Positions 34,681 to 42,340 of a stretch of 48,331 nt of DNA are shown here, piece after piece; within the stretch, counting starts at the first letter, position 1, and each line of letters opens with the position of its first letter. The translations under genes and the position numbers were made by a program. The notes under the pieces are model-generated. The model was given only the letters and a program-made list of their open reading frames with translations. It was not told the DNA's origin and ran no database searches. This DNA comes from an uncultured Porphyromonadaceae bacterium (GTDB lineage Bacteria; Bacteroidota; Bacteroidia; Bacteroidales; Muribaculaceae): the NCBI GenBank assembly GCA_900544305.1, contig UQUV01000023.1:1-48331 (forward strand), given 5' to 3'.

Positions 34681-36541
34681 TGAGGGCGGTGACGGGTGTG
34701 CCGGCATTGTGGCGGAGTTCGTGGGCGATGAAGAGCCCGATGCAGCGGGTCATCAGGATGTCGTCGTGGTAGCCGTCCTTTGCGCCGAACGAGCCGTTGG
34801 ACTTGCGTTCGTAGGTGGTCAGTTCGTTGACGGCTTCCGTGTCCCGTTCGCGATAGGCGGTGTCGCGGACGGCGGCGATGTGATGGTTCACAATCAGCGG
34901 CTTCGTGGAGCGGTTGGTGTGGAAGCCCACACTGGCGGTGCGGTTGCCCGTAGTCGGGTCGAGCGTGTGACGGTAGTAGATGTTCGGGTAGACATCGGCT
35001 ATTTCGTGGAGGATGAAGCCGGAGTTTTCGCCCTCGGTCATTTCCGTTTCCAGCGTGTTGCTTTCAATCACCAGCAGGGAGCGGTGGTACCACAGTGCGA
35101 TTTGTGCCGCTTTCCATGCCAGCAGGTCGTGGTCGGTGTGTCCGCGCCATTGTGCCGCAACCGTCGGCGGCTCGTCGCCCTCTTCGCCCAAGTCGAGCAC
35201 GGCAATCACCGAAAAGTCGCTTGATTTGCTTCGGCCGCCGATGTCGACTACCGTCAGAAAACGGTCGGCACGGCAGCGGTGTTTCGGTGGCGGCGACCAC
35301 ACTTTCAGCTTTCCGGTCGAGTCGGCCACGAAATGCACGCCCCGCAGCGCACCCGCTCCTTTCGGAGCATCCGCCTGTACTTCGCCGGTCAGTGCCGGTG
35401 GCCGGCAGAAGATTCGTTGCCGTTCCACGCCGTCCGTGTCGAACACCGTGCGGTCCGTACAAGTGAACGCTTCCACGTCGGTTGTGGGATATTCCGCCTG
35501 CATGGCGCGATGGGAGCTGTATTCCTTGCGTTTCTGGTGATACCAGGCAATCTGTTCCAAAGTCAGCCCCCGGTCCCATAGAGCGCGTTCGTAGTCGTCG
35601 AGTGCGTTCCACAGCTTTTCCGGCTCTTTGACGGGTACGGCATATATCGGGTATTCATACCACGGCACGAACACCGCCACCTTGTCGCTCACTCCCGCCT
35701 TGGCACGCAGCCATTCGTCGTGGAAGAAGTTGCCCACGCCGTTGGCGGTGCTTTCCAGTGCAATCAGCGTGTGGTCGGTCAGTGCCACCGAACCCGCCAC
35801 CGAGCGGATGATGTCGTTCGGGTCGTGGCGTTCCGATTTGCGCCAGAATGCCACTTCCGACAGGTGGGCCATGGCGATGTCCGTGCCGCGTGCGGCGTCC
35901 TGATTCTCTGCCGAGCAAATCGTAATGGTGTTGGCACGGCCGTCGATGCGGCTCACGTTGCGGCTGCCCTCAAAGGTTTTCAGGCGGAACGCCTCAACGT
36001 CGTCGGGCAGGTATTCCTGCGGATAAAGGCGGGTGAGTTTGGACATCATTCCCTTGATGGTGGCGGCCGCATCTTTGACATGGGCGCAAATCAGGCTGTG
36101 CCAGTTGTCGCGCAATAGCAGCTGTATCCATGCCATATAGACTTGGATAAGCGTGGAGCCGCCGCACTGGCGGGCTTTCAGCAGAATGACACGGATAGGC
36201 TTGCCTTGTAGGCGCATGGTTTCGAGGGCTGCAAGCAGGATGCGTTGCGGGCGGTTGAGGCGGAGTTTGATGTCGCGGCAACTGTTTTTGTCCTTGACGG
36301 TAACGCATTTTGCGCACCAGAATTCAAAGTCGTGGCGCATCCGCAGTTTGTCGAACTCCAACGGACTGAGGTTTTTCCGAAAGCCTGCATCGTGGAGCAT
36401 GGCCGGCGGAACAAGTACTTTTCCACCGGCGGGATGGGGCGTTTCGATGCGTGTGCCGAAACAGCCTTCTCCGGTCAGCGGGTTGTAGTGGTCGACAGCC
36501 GCCAGCTTCCTTCGGGTGTTTTCTTCGATGGTAAAAGACAT
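34667..36541 (-). CDS. Phage-type terminase large subunit (TerL), apparently intact
   Basis: 624 residues. The ATPase half has a Walker A variant KARQCGGST (122-130), Walker B ending in E229 (IAMAHLSEV), the coupling motif ALESTANG (261-268) and EYPTTDVEAF (350-359), a hallmark of many phage TerL proteins. The nuclease half keeps the RNase-H-like acidic triad: D433 (TVVDIGG), E493 (LVIESNT), D593/D594 (GYHDDIL). TerL packages DNA into a procapsid and cuts it. No portal, protease, capsid, tail or integrase gene is adjacent; the only phage-like neighbour is the upstream 808-residue protein. The ATG directly follows a heptad-repeat spacer. Intact catalytic residues in an isolated gene argue for selection to keep it. 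Confidence 0.93.
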   Translation of the reverse strand: MSFTIEENTRRKLAAVDHYNPLTGEGCFGTRIETPHPAGGKVLVPPAMLHDAGFRKNLSPLEFDKLRMRHDFEFWCAKCVTVKDKNSCRDIKLRLNRPQRILLAALETMRLQGKPIRVILLKARQCGGSTLIQVYMAWIQLLLRDNWHSLICAHVKDAAATIKGMMSKLTRLYPQEYLPDDVEAFRLKTFEGSRNVSRIDGRANTITICSAENQDAARGTDIAMAHLSEVAFWRKSERHDPNDIIRSVAGSVALTDHTLIALESTANGVGNFFHDEWLRAKAGVSDKVAVFVPWYEYPIYAVPVKEPEKLWNALDDYERALWDRGLTLEQIAWYHQKRKEYSSHRAMQAEYPTTDVEAFTCTDRTVFDTDGVERQRIFCRPPALTGEVQADAPKGAGALRGVHFVADSTGKLKVWSPPPKHRCRADRFLTVVDIGGRSKSSDFSVIAVLDLGEEGDEPPTVAAQWRGHTDHDLLAWKAAQIALWYHRSLLVIESNTLETEMTEGENSGFILHEIADVYPNIYYRHTLDPTTGNRTASVGFHTNRSTKPLIVNHHIAAVRDTAYRERDTEAVNELTTYERKSNGSFGAKDGYHDDILMTRCIGLFIAHELRHNAGTPVTALKRPG

Positions 36542-36547
36542 TTATTT

Positions 36548-36604
36548 GTTTACAGTTTACGGTTTACAGTTTACTGGGTTAGCGGTTATAGGTTAGAGGT
36601 TATG
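36548..36604. repeat. Heptad repeats, left arm
   Basis: Four GTTTACN units in phase (36548-36575), then, after one base, four GGTTAKN units (36577-36604: GGTTAGC, GGTTATA, GGTTAGA, GGTTATG). They lie directly upstream of the terminase ATG. The second set is inverted relative to the right arm at 36652. Confidence 0.85.
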
Positions 36605-36651
36605 GTGTTGGGGAGGATTGTTCATGATTTTGTATTGGTAGCATACACAAA

Positions 36652-36690
36652 CCTCTAATCTCTAACCCATAACCCCTAACCTCTAACCCC
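36652..36690. repeat. Heptad repeats, right arm, overlapping the end of the 808-residue gene
   Basis: Five heptads (CCTCTAA, TCTCTAA, CCCATAA, CCCCTAA, CCTCTAA) plus CCCC. The reverse strand reads as GGTTAGA-type units, so left and right arms can fold into a long imperfect hairpin with a loop of about 47 bases. The stop codon and last residues (GVRG) of the gene at 36676 are written in this repeat. Confidence 0.85.
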
Positions 36691-39102
36691 ATTGATTTGT
36701 GCGTGGGTGAGGGGCGTTTTGGGGGGAAGTGTGCCGGTGATTTCAAGGCGGACGGTGCGATAGGGGGCGGCGTAAAGACGGTGGCGGAGGGGCGAGCCGA
36801 TGGTTCCGTTGACGTTCAGTCGGGAAATCAATGCGCCATGACACGAACGTCCGTTTTCGCCGTAGACCGTCAGCCGGACAGCGGCGTTGTCGGCTATTAC
36901 GTGCCATATCACTTCCGTCATGCGCGTTCCCACAGGAAGGAGTGCCGGAGCGGTTCGCAGGGTGATGTCGACGGCTGTGTCCGATTCCTTCTCCGTTGTG
37001 TACAGTCGGTTGTCGGCTACGAGCCATGTTCTGCCGTTTAGGTTGTGTATTGCCGTAGGATGGAATGTCCGGCGGAAGAAGGAATTGTCCGTTTCGATAA
37101 CGGTAATACCTGCGCTGCCTTTCGCCCATATTTCATCGAAGACTAACGAATAGCCCAAACTGTCCGCACCTTCGACAACTACACCCGTCGGCACGACTTT
37201 CGAACCTTTCAGCCGGCAGATTTCTCCATTGAGGTCGGCAAACACAGCTCCGTCTGCCGTAGAAACTGCGGTTGTTGCGCTTTTTGCGATCCGTGCCGTG
37301 ATGCGGTCGGCTCCCGTACATTCTCCCCGGGTGTTGAACGAAAGCAGATATACGCCATCGGCTGCAAACAGATAGGCGGGGTGTCGGCCCAATTGCCACG
37401 AAGATCCGTAGATGAACGACGGCAGAATGGCTGTCACGCCACGATTGTGGGCGTTTGCGCAAGGTTGCCACTGCAACGGATTGCCGAAACCCGAAAGATA
37501 GATTTCCGTCACATTTTCCGCGACCGTGTTTTTCGGTTGAGGTGTGTAGGGAGCAGTTGCCGTAACAAGCTGAAAATTCTCGCCTTCGTCGGCGAGTGCA
37601 AAGGCAAATGCTCCGTCGGGCGTTGGCGTGAGTTGCGACTGCCATTGCCGATGCGCCCCGCCGGCGGTAAGGCTGACCGTGATTTTCACTGCCCGTGGGT
37701 CAGGGTAAGCCACAAATCCGTTCAGCGATTCCGACCAGTGGGCTGTCTCTTCCGTTCGGGTGACAATGGAAGTGCCCGATTCCGTCAGCAGTTCCACTGT
37801 TGTACGCACCGTTGCCGTTTCTTTCCGCAGACCCGACGTTTCCCATTGGAAGCCCGCACTGGGCGGTTGGGGCAGGAGCTTTTTCAGTCGTGCCGCAAAC
37901 AGTCGGTTGCCGACATCTGTCATCAATGCGGGGACAAACGGGGCGGCAGGCGGCGTGAACGTGGCATAGTTGCGGTCGTCGTCGGGAAGTGGGTTGATGG
38001 CATAAGTCGACAACGCCAACGAACCTCCCGACGCATCGGGAGCCGTTCGGAGTCCGGGTGAACGGATTTCGCCCTGCATCAGGCTGTCGATGTCGGAAAT
38101 GACGGCAATGCGCTGCATTTCGCGGTATATCGGCAGCAGTTGCCGCGACTGTTTCGGCGACACCTGTTCGGGGAGTATGCGCAGGAAAAAGAAAGTTTCG
38201 CCCTGCTGCGTGCGTTCGCATCGGAAGCTGACGCTGTTCGACGGCGATTTCATTTGCGGTGTGGCGTAGATTTCCACCGCCTTCACGCGGTTTCGCCATT
38301 TTCCGATGCCCGGTGAAACGAGCGTGACGGAAGGTTTCCACACCTCCAGTGTCATTTGCGAATTGGCCACCGTATAGCTGCCGCCGGTTTCATAGCTTAC
38401 GCTTGCCCGGCAGTCGAACGCCGCTTCACGGTTGCCCGCCATGGTGGCATAGGGCGACCACAGCAGCGAGTCGTCCCAAAGACGGAGAGCCGTGCGGATA
38501 ACCATAGGCTGCGTATAGTAGCCCTCGCTTTCGGCGCGTTTCCGCAGCAGTGCCACCGCTTTGGTGGCAGAGCCCGACATCAGTGCCGCATCTTCGCCCG
38601 TCAGTGTTCCGCTCCAGGCGGAATAGTTGCTTTTCAGCTTGTGGCCCGCCACCGGTTCGCTCACCGTGCTGTGTTCGGTGGTGCCGAAAGCCAGTGTCGG
38701 GAACGGAAGTTCCTCGCCGAGCCAGGTGTAGCTTTCGTTTTCATAAAGCAGAAAATGGACGGTGTCGGCGGTTGCCACTACCACAAAGTCGCCCGAAGGT
38801 ACGGCATTTACAGCCTTCCCGCCGGTGGAGAACAACGCGCCGGAAAGCGGCACGAATGCACCTTTGTCGGGCAGGTATCCCGCTACGGTCAGCATGCCGT
38901 TTCTTTCCACAAAGAAATAGGTGCGGTCCAAGCGTTTGTCCGTACCTATCAGTTTGTCGCCTGTTTGTAGGTTGGCGATGAGTTCAGGATGTCCGGCAGT
39001 TATCAGTCCTTCGTGGCCGGAACGGAGGTTGACGGTTTCCGTTCCCGGTCCGTCGGCAGGGAGTACCGTCCGGAAAGGAATGTTTAAAAGTGTGTTTTTC
39101 AT
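36676..39102 (-). CDS. Large beta-rich phage-like structural protein (propeller-like; possible tail or DNA-stabilisation protein)
   Basis: 808 residues, no signal peptide. It is built of many short beta strands with recurrent G-D/N-x-L-Y-type turns (GDFVVVATADTVHFLLYEN, AYLFAADGVYLLSFNTRGE, TWLVADNRLYTTEKE), which suggests a beta-propeller core. The opening (ETVNLRSGHEGLITAGHPEL) resembles the start of P22 gp10-like packaged-DNA-stabilisation or tail proteins, a weak match from memory. It lies directly upstream of terL on the same strand and has its own promoter. The C-terminus ends inside the heptad repeat, so the original end may have been replaced. Function is inferred from context. Confidence 0.65.
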   Translation of the reverse strand: MKNTLLNIPFRTVLPADGPGTETVNLRSGHEGLITAGHPELIANLQTGDKLIGTDKRLDRTYFFVERNGMLTVAGYLPDKGAFVPLSGALFSTGGKAVNAVPSGDFVVVATADTVHFLLYENESYTWLGEELPFPTLAFGTTEHSTVSEPVAGHKLKSNYSAWSGTLTGEDAALMSGSATKAVALLRKRAESEGYYTQPMVIRTALRLWDDSLLWSPYATMAGNREAAFDCRASVSYETGGSYTVANSQMTLEVWKPSVTLVSPGIGKWRNRVKAVEIYATPQMKSPSNSVSFRCERTQQGETFFFLRILPEQVSPKQSRQLLPIYREMQRIAVISDIDSLMQGEIRSPGLRTAPDASGGSLALSTYAINPLPDDDRNYATFTPPAAPFVPALMTDVGNRLFAARLKKLLPQPPSAGFQWETSGLRKETATVRTTVELLTESGTSIVTRTEETAHWSESLNGFVAYPDPRAVKITVSLTAGGAHRQWQSQLTPTPDGAFAFALADEGENFQLVTATAPYTPQPKNTVAENVTEIYLSGFGNPLQWQPCANAHNRGVTAILPSFIYGSSWQLGRHPAYLFAADGVYLLSFNTRGECTGADRITARIAKSATTAVSTADGAVFADLNGEICRLKGSKVVPTGVVVEGADSLGYSLVFDEIWAKGSAGITVIETDNSFFRRTFHPTAIHNLNGRTWLVADNRLYTTEKESDTAVDITLRTAPALLPVGTRMTEVIWHVIADNAAVRLTVYGENGRSCHGALISRLNVNGTIGSPLRHRLYAAPYRTVRLEITGTLPPKTPLTHAQINGVRG

Positions 39103-39118
39103 GGTCTTGCAATTTCTG

Positions 39119-39126
39119 CAAAACTA
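39119..39126 (-). promoter_or_regulatory. -7 box for the 808-residue gene and terL
   Basis: Minus strand TAGTTTTG, a perfect TAnnTTTG, about 16 bases before the ATG at 39102. The island therefore has a host-type promoter of its own and a very short leader. Confidence 0.6.
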
Positions 39127-39190
39127 CTATCAAAAATTTTCCCAACGTCGTTAAAAAGAGAATTGTGTGTCTATATATGTGCTCGGATGA

Positions 39191-39727
39191 TTAAATTCCG
39201 GGATAGCTGAAGGTGTATCCTCCTGTCAGTATGTTCTGTAGGTTGAAGGTGGTTGCATTGATTTGTTTGATGAAGTTGATGGCTTCGTCGACGTAGTCGT
39301 CGGCTGCCAGTTTCATCCAATAAAAACCTTCCACATAGTCGATGTCCGTGCAGATGCCATAAATGAGGCAGATAGCCAAATAATATTTTGCATACGAATA
39401 GCCGTTTTTTGCCGATTCATTGAGGTAGTAGAGTGCTTTTGTCGGGTCGTAAAGCGTCAGCGATGAGTCGGAATAAATGAGTCCAAGGGCACATTGCGCT
39501 TCAGCCGAGCCCAAATCGGCGGCTTGCAGATAATAGGATTCCGCCTTGACGTAGTCTTCCAATGTAGCGGCGGCGTGGCCTTTGTGGAGAGCATCTTCCA
39601 TTTCTGTCATTCCGTCGTAATAGTAGGAAGAATAGCTGTCGGAATAGTCGTAGGCACTTGCCTGCAAAGAAGAACAGAGCAGTGAGAGCAACAATGCTGT
39701 GAAACTGAAGAATTTTGAGGTTTTCAT
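39191..39727 (-). CDS. Secreted SEL1-repeat protein
   Basis: 178 residues, signal peptide to about 25. A Tyr/Ser/Asp-rich stretch follows (DYSDSYSSYYYDG). Three SEL1-like alpha-alpha repeats lie about 50-145 (AESYYLQAADLGSAEAQCAL, ALYYLNESAKNGYSYAKYYL, GFYWMKLAADDYVDEAINF). SEL1 repeats mediate protein-protein contacts; the partner is unknown. The gene is the last of three neighbouring minus-strand genes for exported proteins. Confidence 0.85.
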   Translation of the reverse strand: MKTSKFFSFTALLLSLLCSSLQASAYDYSDSYSSYYYDGMTEMEDALHKGHAAATLEDYVKAESYYLQAADLGSAEAQCALGLIYSDSSLTLYDPTKALYYLNESAKNGYSYAKYYLAICLIYGICTDIDYVEGFYWMKLAADDYVDEAINFIKQINATTFNLQNILTGGYTFSYPGI

Positions 39728-39818
39728 AATCTGTGGTTTTTACGAGGTTGGAAAATTTATTGGAGTTTTTGGGGAGGAGATTCCTGCCGGAATTGCTCCG
39801 GCAGGAGAGTAGGGCTGC

Positions 39819-40058
39819 TTAGACGGCAGGATAAGGTTTGCGGTCGTTGCCCTGTCTGTCGCTCGGGCTGGGCCATCCGTCGACAGTTGCCGGGTATGGA
39901 TGTCTGTCGGTAGGAGCGTTGACGGCGGCCATCGGATAATGTTTCGGCCATGCTTCTACGGTTGTCGGGAAGGGGTGACGTTCCGCAGGTTGATTTTTGC
40001 TGTTTGCCATTCCGGTCAGTGCCGCGATGCAGGCAAATAAAAGGAAGAATCGTTTCAT
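39819..40058 (-). CDS. Tiny secreted protein made of RHPYPATV-type repeats
   Basis: 79 residues: a signal peptide (MKRFFLLFACIAALTGMANS) followed by about 58 residues made of repeats. These are RHPFPTTVEAWP, KHYPMAAVNAPT, RHPYPATVDGWP and a truncated RKPYPAV. It is rich in Pro, His, Tyr and Trp with no cysteine. I recognise no family. The regular spacing of aromatic, basic and proline residues could bind a metal, a porphyrin or carbohydrate; all are guesses. It lies 25 bases after the next exported-protein gene. Confidence 0.65.
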   Translation of the reverse strand: MKRFFLLFACIAALTGMANSKNQPAERHPFPTTVEAWPKHYPMAAVNAPTDRHPYPATVDGWPSPSDRQGNDRKPYPAV

Positions 40059-40083
40059 AATGTGAAGTATTAAAGGGTTAAAC

Positions 40084-40392
40084 TTATTTTTTGTCTGTTT
40101 TTTTATATTTCTTTTTGAGGTTGGCTACCATCTTCGTCAGTGTGCTGTCGTTTATCAGGTATGGAGTAGCAATACTGTCGGAGAGGGCGGTTTTCCCTTG
40201 ATTATAGTGTGACACTATGTAAGCGCTAAATGCAAAATAGTTGTGGTAGTCTTTGGTAATTTCTTTGGGCAACTGTTTCCAATATTTGTATGTCTGGGCT
40301 GACAATTTCGACAATGAGGAAAAGGAACGTTGGCCGTAAGAAACGTTTGTCAAAGCAAGCAGGCAAACTGTAATAAGTAGATAGCGTTTCAT
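40084..40392 (-). CDS. Small secreted protein of unknown function
   Basis: 102 residues: signal peptide to about residue 20 (SYGQ), then a Tyr/Lys/Ser-rich helical-looking mature part ending in KKKYKKTDKK. No cysteine, no lipobox, no recognised domain. It is probably first in an operon with the repeat protein at 39819. A full -7 box at 40441-40448 stands upstream. Confidence 0.65.
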   Translation of the reverse strand: MKRYLLITVCLLALTNVSYGQRSFSSLSKLSAQTYKYWKQLPKEITKDYHNYFAFSAYIVSHYNQGKTALSDSIATPYLINDSTLTKMVANLKKKYKKTDKK

Positions 40393-40668
40393 AACAGAAA
40401 ATTTTTGAAGGTTAGTTACTGTTGTTTTGTTTTTCTGTCACAAAATTATGTCCCTAAAAAAGAATTATATAACTAAGAAAAGGGGATGAAAAATTTTCTT
40501 TTCCAAAAAACTGTTTCCCCTTGTTCTGGAAAATTTTTATGTATGTAATGTGTTGTGCATTAATGTGTTAATTGATTGCGGCACTTGCGGAATATTTTGG
40601 TTGTTTTTTTCACTTATTTTCTTTACCTTTGGATGGAAAAGATAGGATACCTTTAGTTTTATACCATT
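40393..40668. other. Divergent control region between small secreted proteins and the LRR gene
   Basis: 276 bases, A+T-rich, with two outward promoters: minus-strand TAATTTTG (40441-40448) and plus-strand TACCTTTG (40624-40631, with TTG at 40601-40603, 20 bp upstream). Between them lie overlapping short inverted repeats around GAAAAATTTTC and GGGGAT/TTTCCCC (about 40484-40520). I see no gene in it. Confidence 0.6.
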
Positions 40669-42285
40669 ATGGAAAAACGGTTGCTTCATTTTTTGGCTTT
40701 TTTGCTGTGTGCTCTTTTTTCGATGGCACAAGGGAGATTTTGTGTCGGAATGTTGCATTATGAAGTTCTATCGGAAACAGGTCGGGTCGTTCATGTGTAT
40801 GACACTTCCTTCCCATGGAAAGAGGCGGTAAGCGTTGATATTCCAGAAACGGTTTCTTACAACGGAAAAGACTATACTGTTATAGCGATTGGAGCGAACG
40901 CTTTCGCGTCTTGCTGTTCGTTGCAGGCTATAAACATCCCGAATTCCGTTACGAAGATTGGGAAATATGCTTTTTGGGGTTGTGATTCCTTGCGGAGCGT
41001 ACAGATTCCTAATTCTGTTACGGAGATTGGAGCAAATGCCTTTTTAGACTGTCATTTGTTGCGGACGGTGCGGATTTCGAATTCTGTCACGGTGATTGGT
41101 GACGGAGCTTTTGCCGGTTGTCGTTCGTTGTCGGCCGTAGGAATACCAAACTCTGTTACGGAGATTGGTCGTGGAGCTTTTGAAGGTTGCCACTCGTTGC
41201 GGACGGTGCGGATTCCAAGTTCAGTTGCGAAGATTGGTGACAGAGCCTTTTTCAATTGCCGTTCGTTGCAGTCCATTACTGTTGATGCAGGAAATGCAAA
41301 GTACAAATCCATCAACGGGGTGCTGTTTAATCGCGAAGCCACATTGTTAATGTCGTATCCATTGGGCAAGAAGCAGCAAGTCTACAAAATTCCGAATGGC
41401 GTGAAAGTGATAGGTGAGCATGCGTTCAGGAACAACTCTTATTTGAGGGAGGTGATGATGTCGGATTCTGTTACAACGATTGGATTGTATGCTTTTTCCA
41501 ATTGCCGTTCGTTGCGAAAAGTGTCAATGCAGAACTCTGTCGATTCTATTGGAAACTATGTCTTTGAAAATTGTGTTTCGTTGCAGGAAATCGAAATACC
41601 CCGTTCCGTCAGAGCGATTGGGAACTGTCCGTTTCGTGGTTGCACCGCTTTGCAAGCCATCAATGTGGCTTCCGGCAATGCGCGCTATAAGTCGGTGGAC
41701 GGCGTATTGTTTGACCATAAGGGGTCTTTATTGAAAACCTATCCGGAAGGGAGAAAACAAAAAACATATACTGTTCCTTATTCGGCCAGCATGATTGAAT
41801 GTTTTGCATTTGAAAACTGCAAGTTGCTGGAGGCCGTGCAAATACCGGGTTCCGTTGTGGAAATAGGTGCGGCTGCGTTTTCCGGCTGTTCAGCCTTGAA
41901 GGAAGTGTCGTTGCCTAATTCGGTCACAGAGATAAACGAGTTTGTATTCGAGAATTGCACTTCCTTTCGGGAATTCATAATACCCCGTTCCGTTACCAAA
42001 ATTGGCAATTTTGCTTTTTCCGATTGCTGTTCGTTGCGGAAAATACAGATGCCGGAGTCCGTGACCCGAATTGGTAAGGGTGCCTTTTCCTATTGTTGTT
42101 CCTTGCAGGAGGTGATCAACTTGGCGGATGAACCGCAGGAAATAGTACATCCGGTATTGGGTCATGCGCATATATTTGCCCCTGAAACATTGCAATCTGC
42201 ACGGCTTTTCGTGAAACCTTCAAATCTGGAGAAATTCAAATCGACCGGCGGTTGGAAAGAGTTCCGCACGATTGTATCCTATTAG
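40669..42285 (+). CDS. BspA-like leucine-rich-repeat surface protein
   Basis: 538 residues, signal peptide to about 21. About a dozen LRR_5 repeats of roughly 23 residues follow, with the pattern SVTxIGxxAFxxCxSLxxVxIPN. Two longer inserts with a shared GNAxYKSxxGVLF motif (near 205 and 345) interrupt the array. The last part (KPSNLEKFKSTGGWKEFRTI) is the usual C-cap of this family. Family members bind fibronectin or other host proteins or help coaggregation. No lipobox or T9SS tail is evident. Confidence 0.92.
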   Translation: MEKRLLHFLAFLLCALFSMAQGRFCVGMLHYEVLSETGRVVHVYDTSFPWKEAVSVDIPETVSYNGKDYTVIAIGANAFASCCSLQAINIPNSVTKIGKYAFWGCDSLRSVQIPNSVTEIGANAFLDCHLLRTVRISNSVTVIGDGAFAGCRSLSAVGIPNSVTEIGRGAFEGCHSLRTVRIPSSVAKIGDRAFFNCRSLQSITVDAGNAKYKSINGVLFNREATLLMSYPLGKKQQVYKIPNGVKVIGEHAFRNNSYLREVMMSDSVTTIGLYAFSNCRSLRKVSMQNSVDSIGNYVFENCVSLQEIEIPRSVRAIGNCPFRGCTALQAINVASGNARYKSVDGVLFDHKGSLLKTYPEGRKQKTYTVPYSASMIECFAFENCKLLEAVQIPGSVVEIGAAAFSGCSALKEVSLPNSVTEINEFVFENCTSFREFIIPRSVTKIGNFAFSDCCSLRKIQMPESVTRIGKGAFSYCCSLQEVINLADEPQEIVHPVLGHAHIFAPETLQSARLFVKPSNLEKFKSTGGWKEFRTIVSY

Positions 42286-42325
42286 TGCGACGGTGCGGCA
42301 TGCTGTCTGTCATGGGAATTTTTTG

Positions 42326-42333
42326 TAATTTTG
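42326..42333 (+). promoter_or_regulatory. -7 box immediately before the HAD gene (near-leaderless)
   Basis: TAATTTTG, a perfect match, ends 7 bases before the ATG at 42341. The transcript would have almost no leader. Confidence 0.5.
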
Positions 42334-42340
42334 CGGCAGT

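Noticed and set aside
36548..36690. CRISPR array
   Set aside because: Units are contiguous 7-mers without spacers, and no cas genes are present.
40900..42120. Repeated DNA in the LRR gene as a possible CRISPR or satellite array
   Set aside because: Repeats are about 69 bp, diverged, in frame, and encode LRR units. There are no unique spacers.
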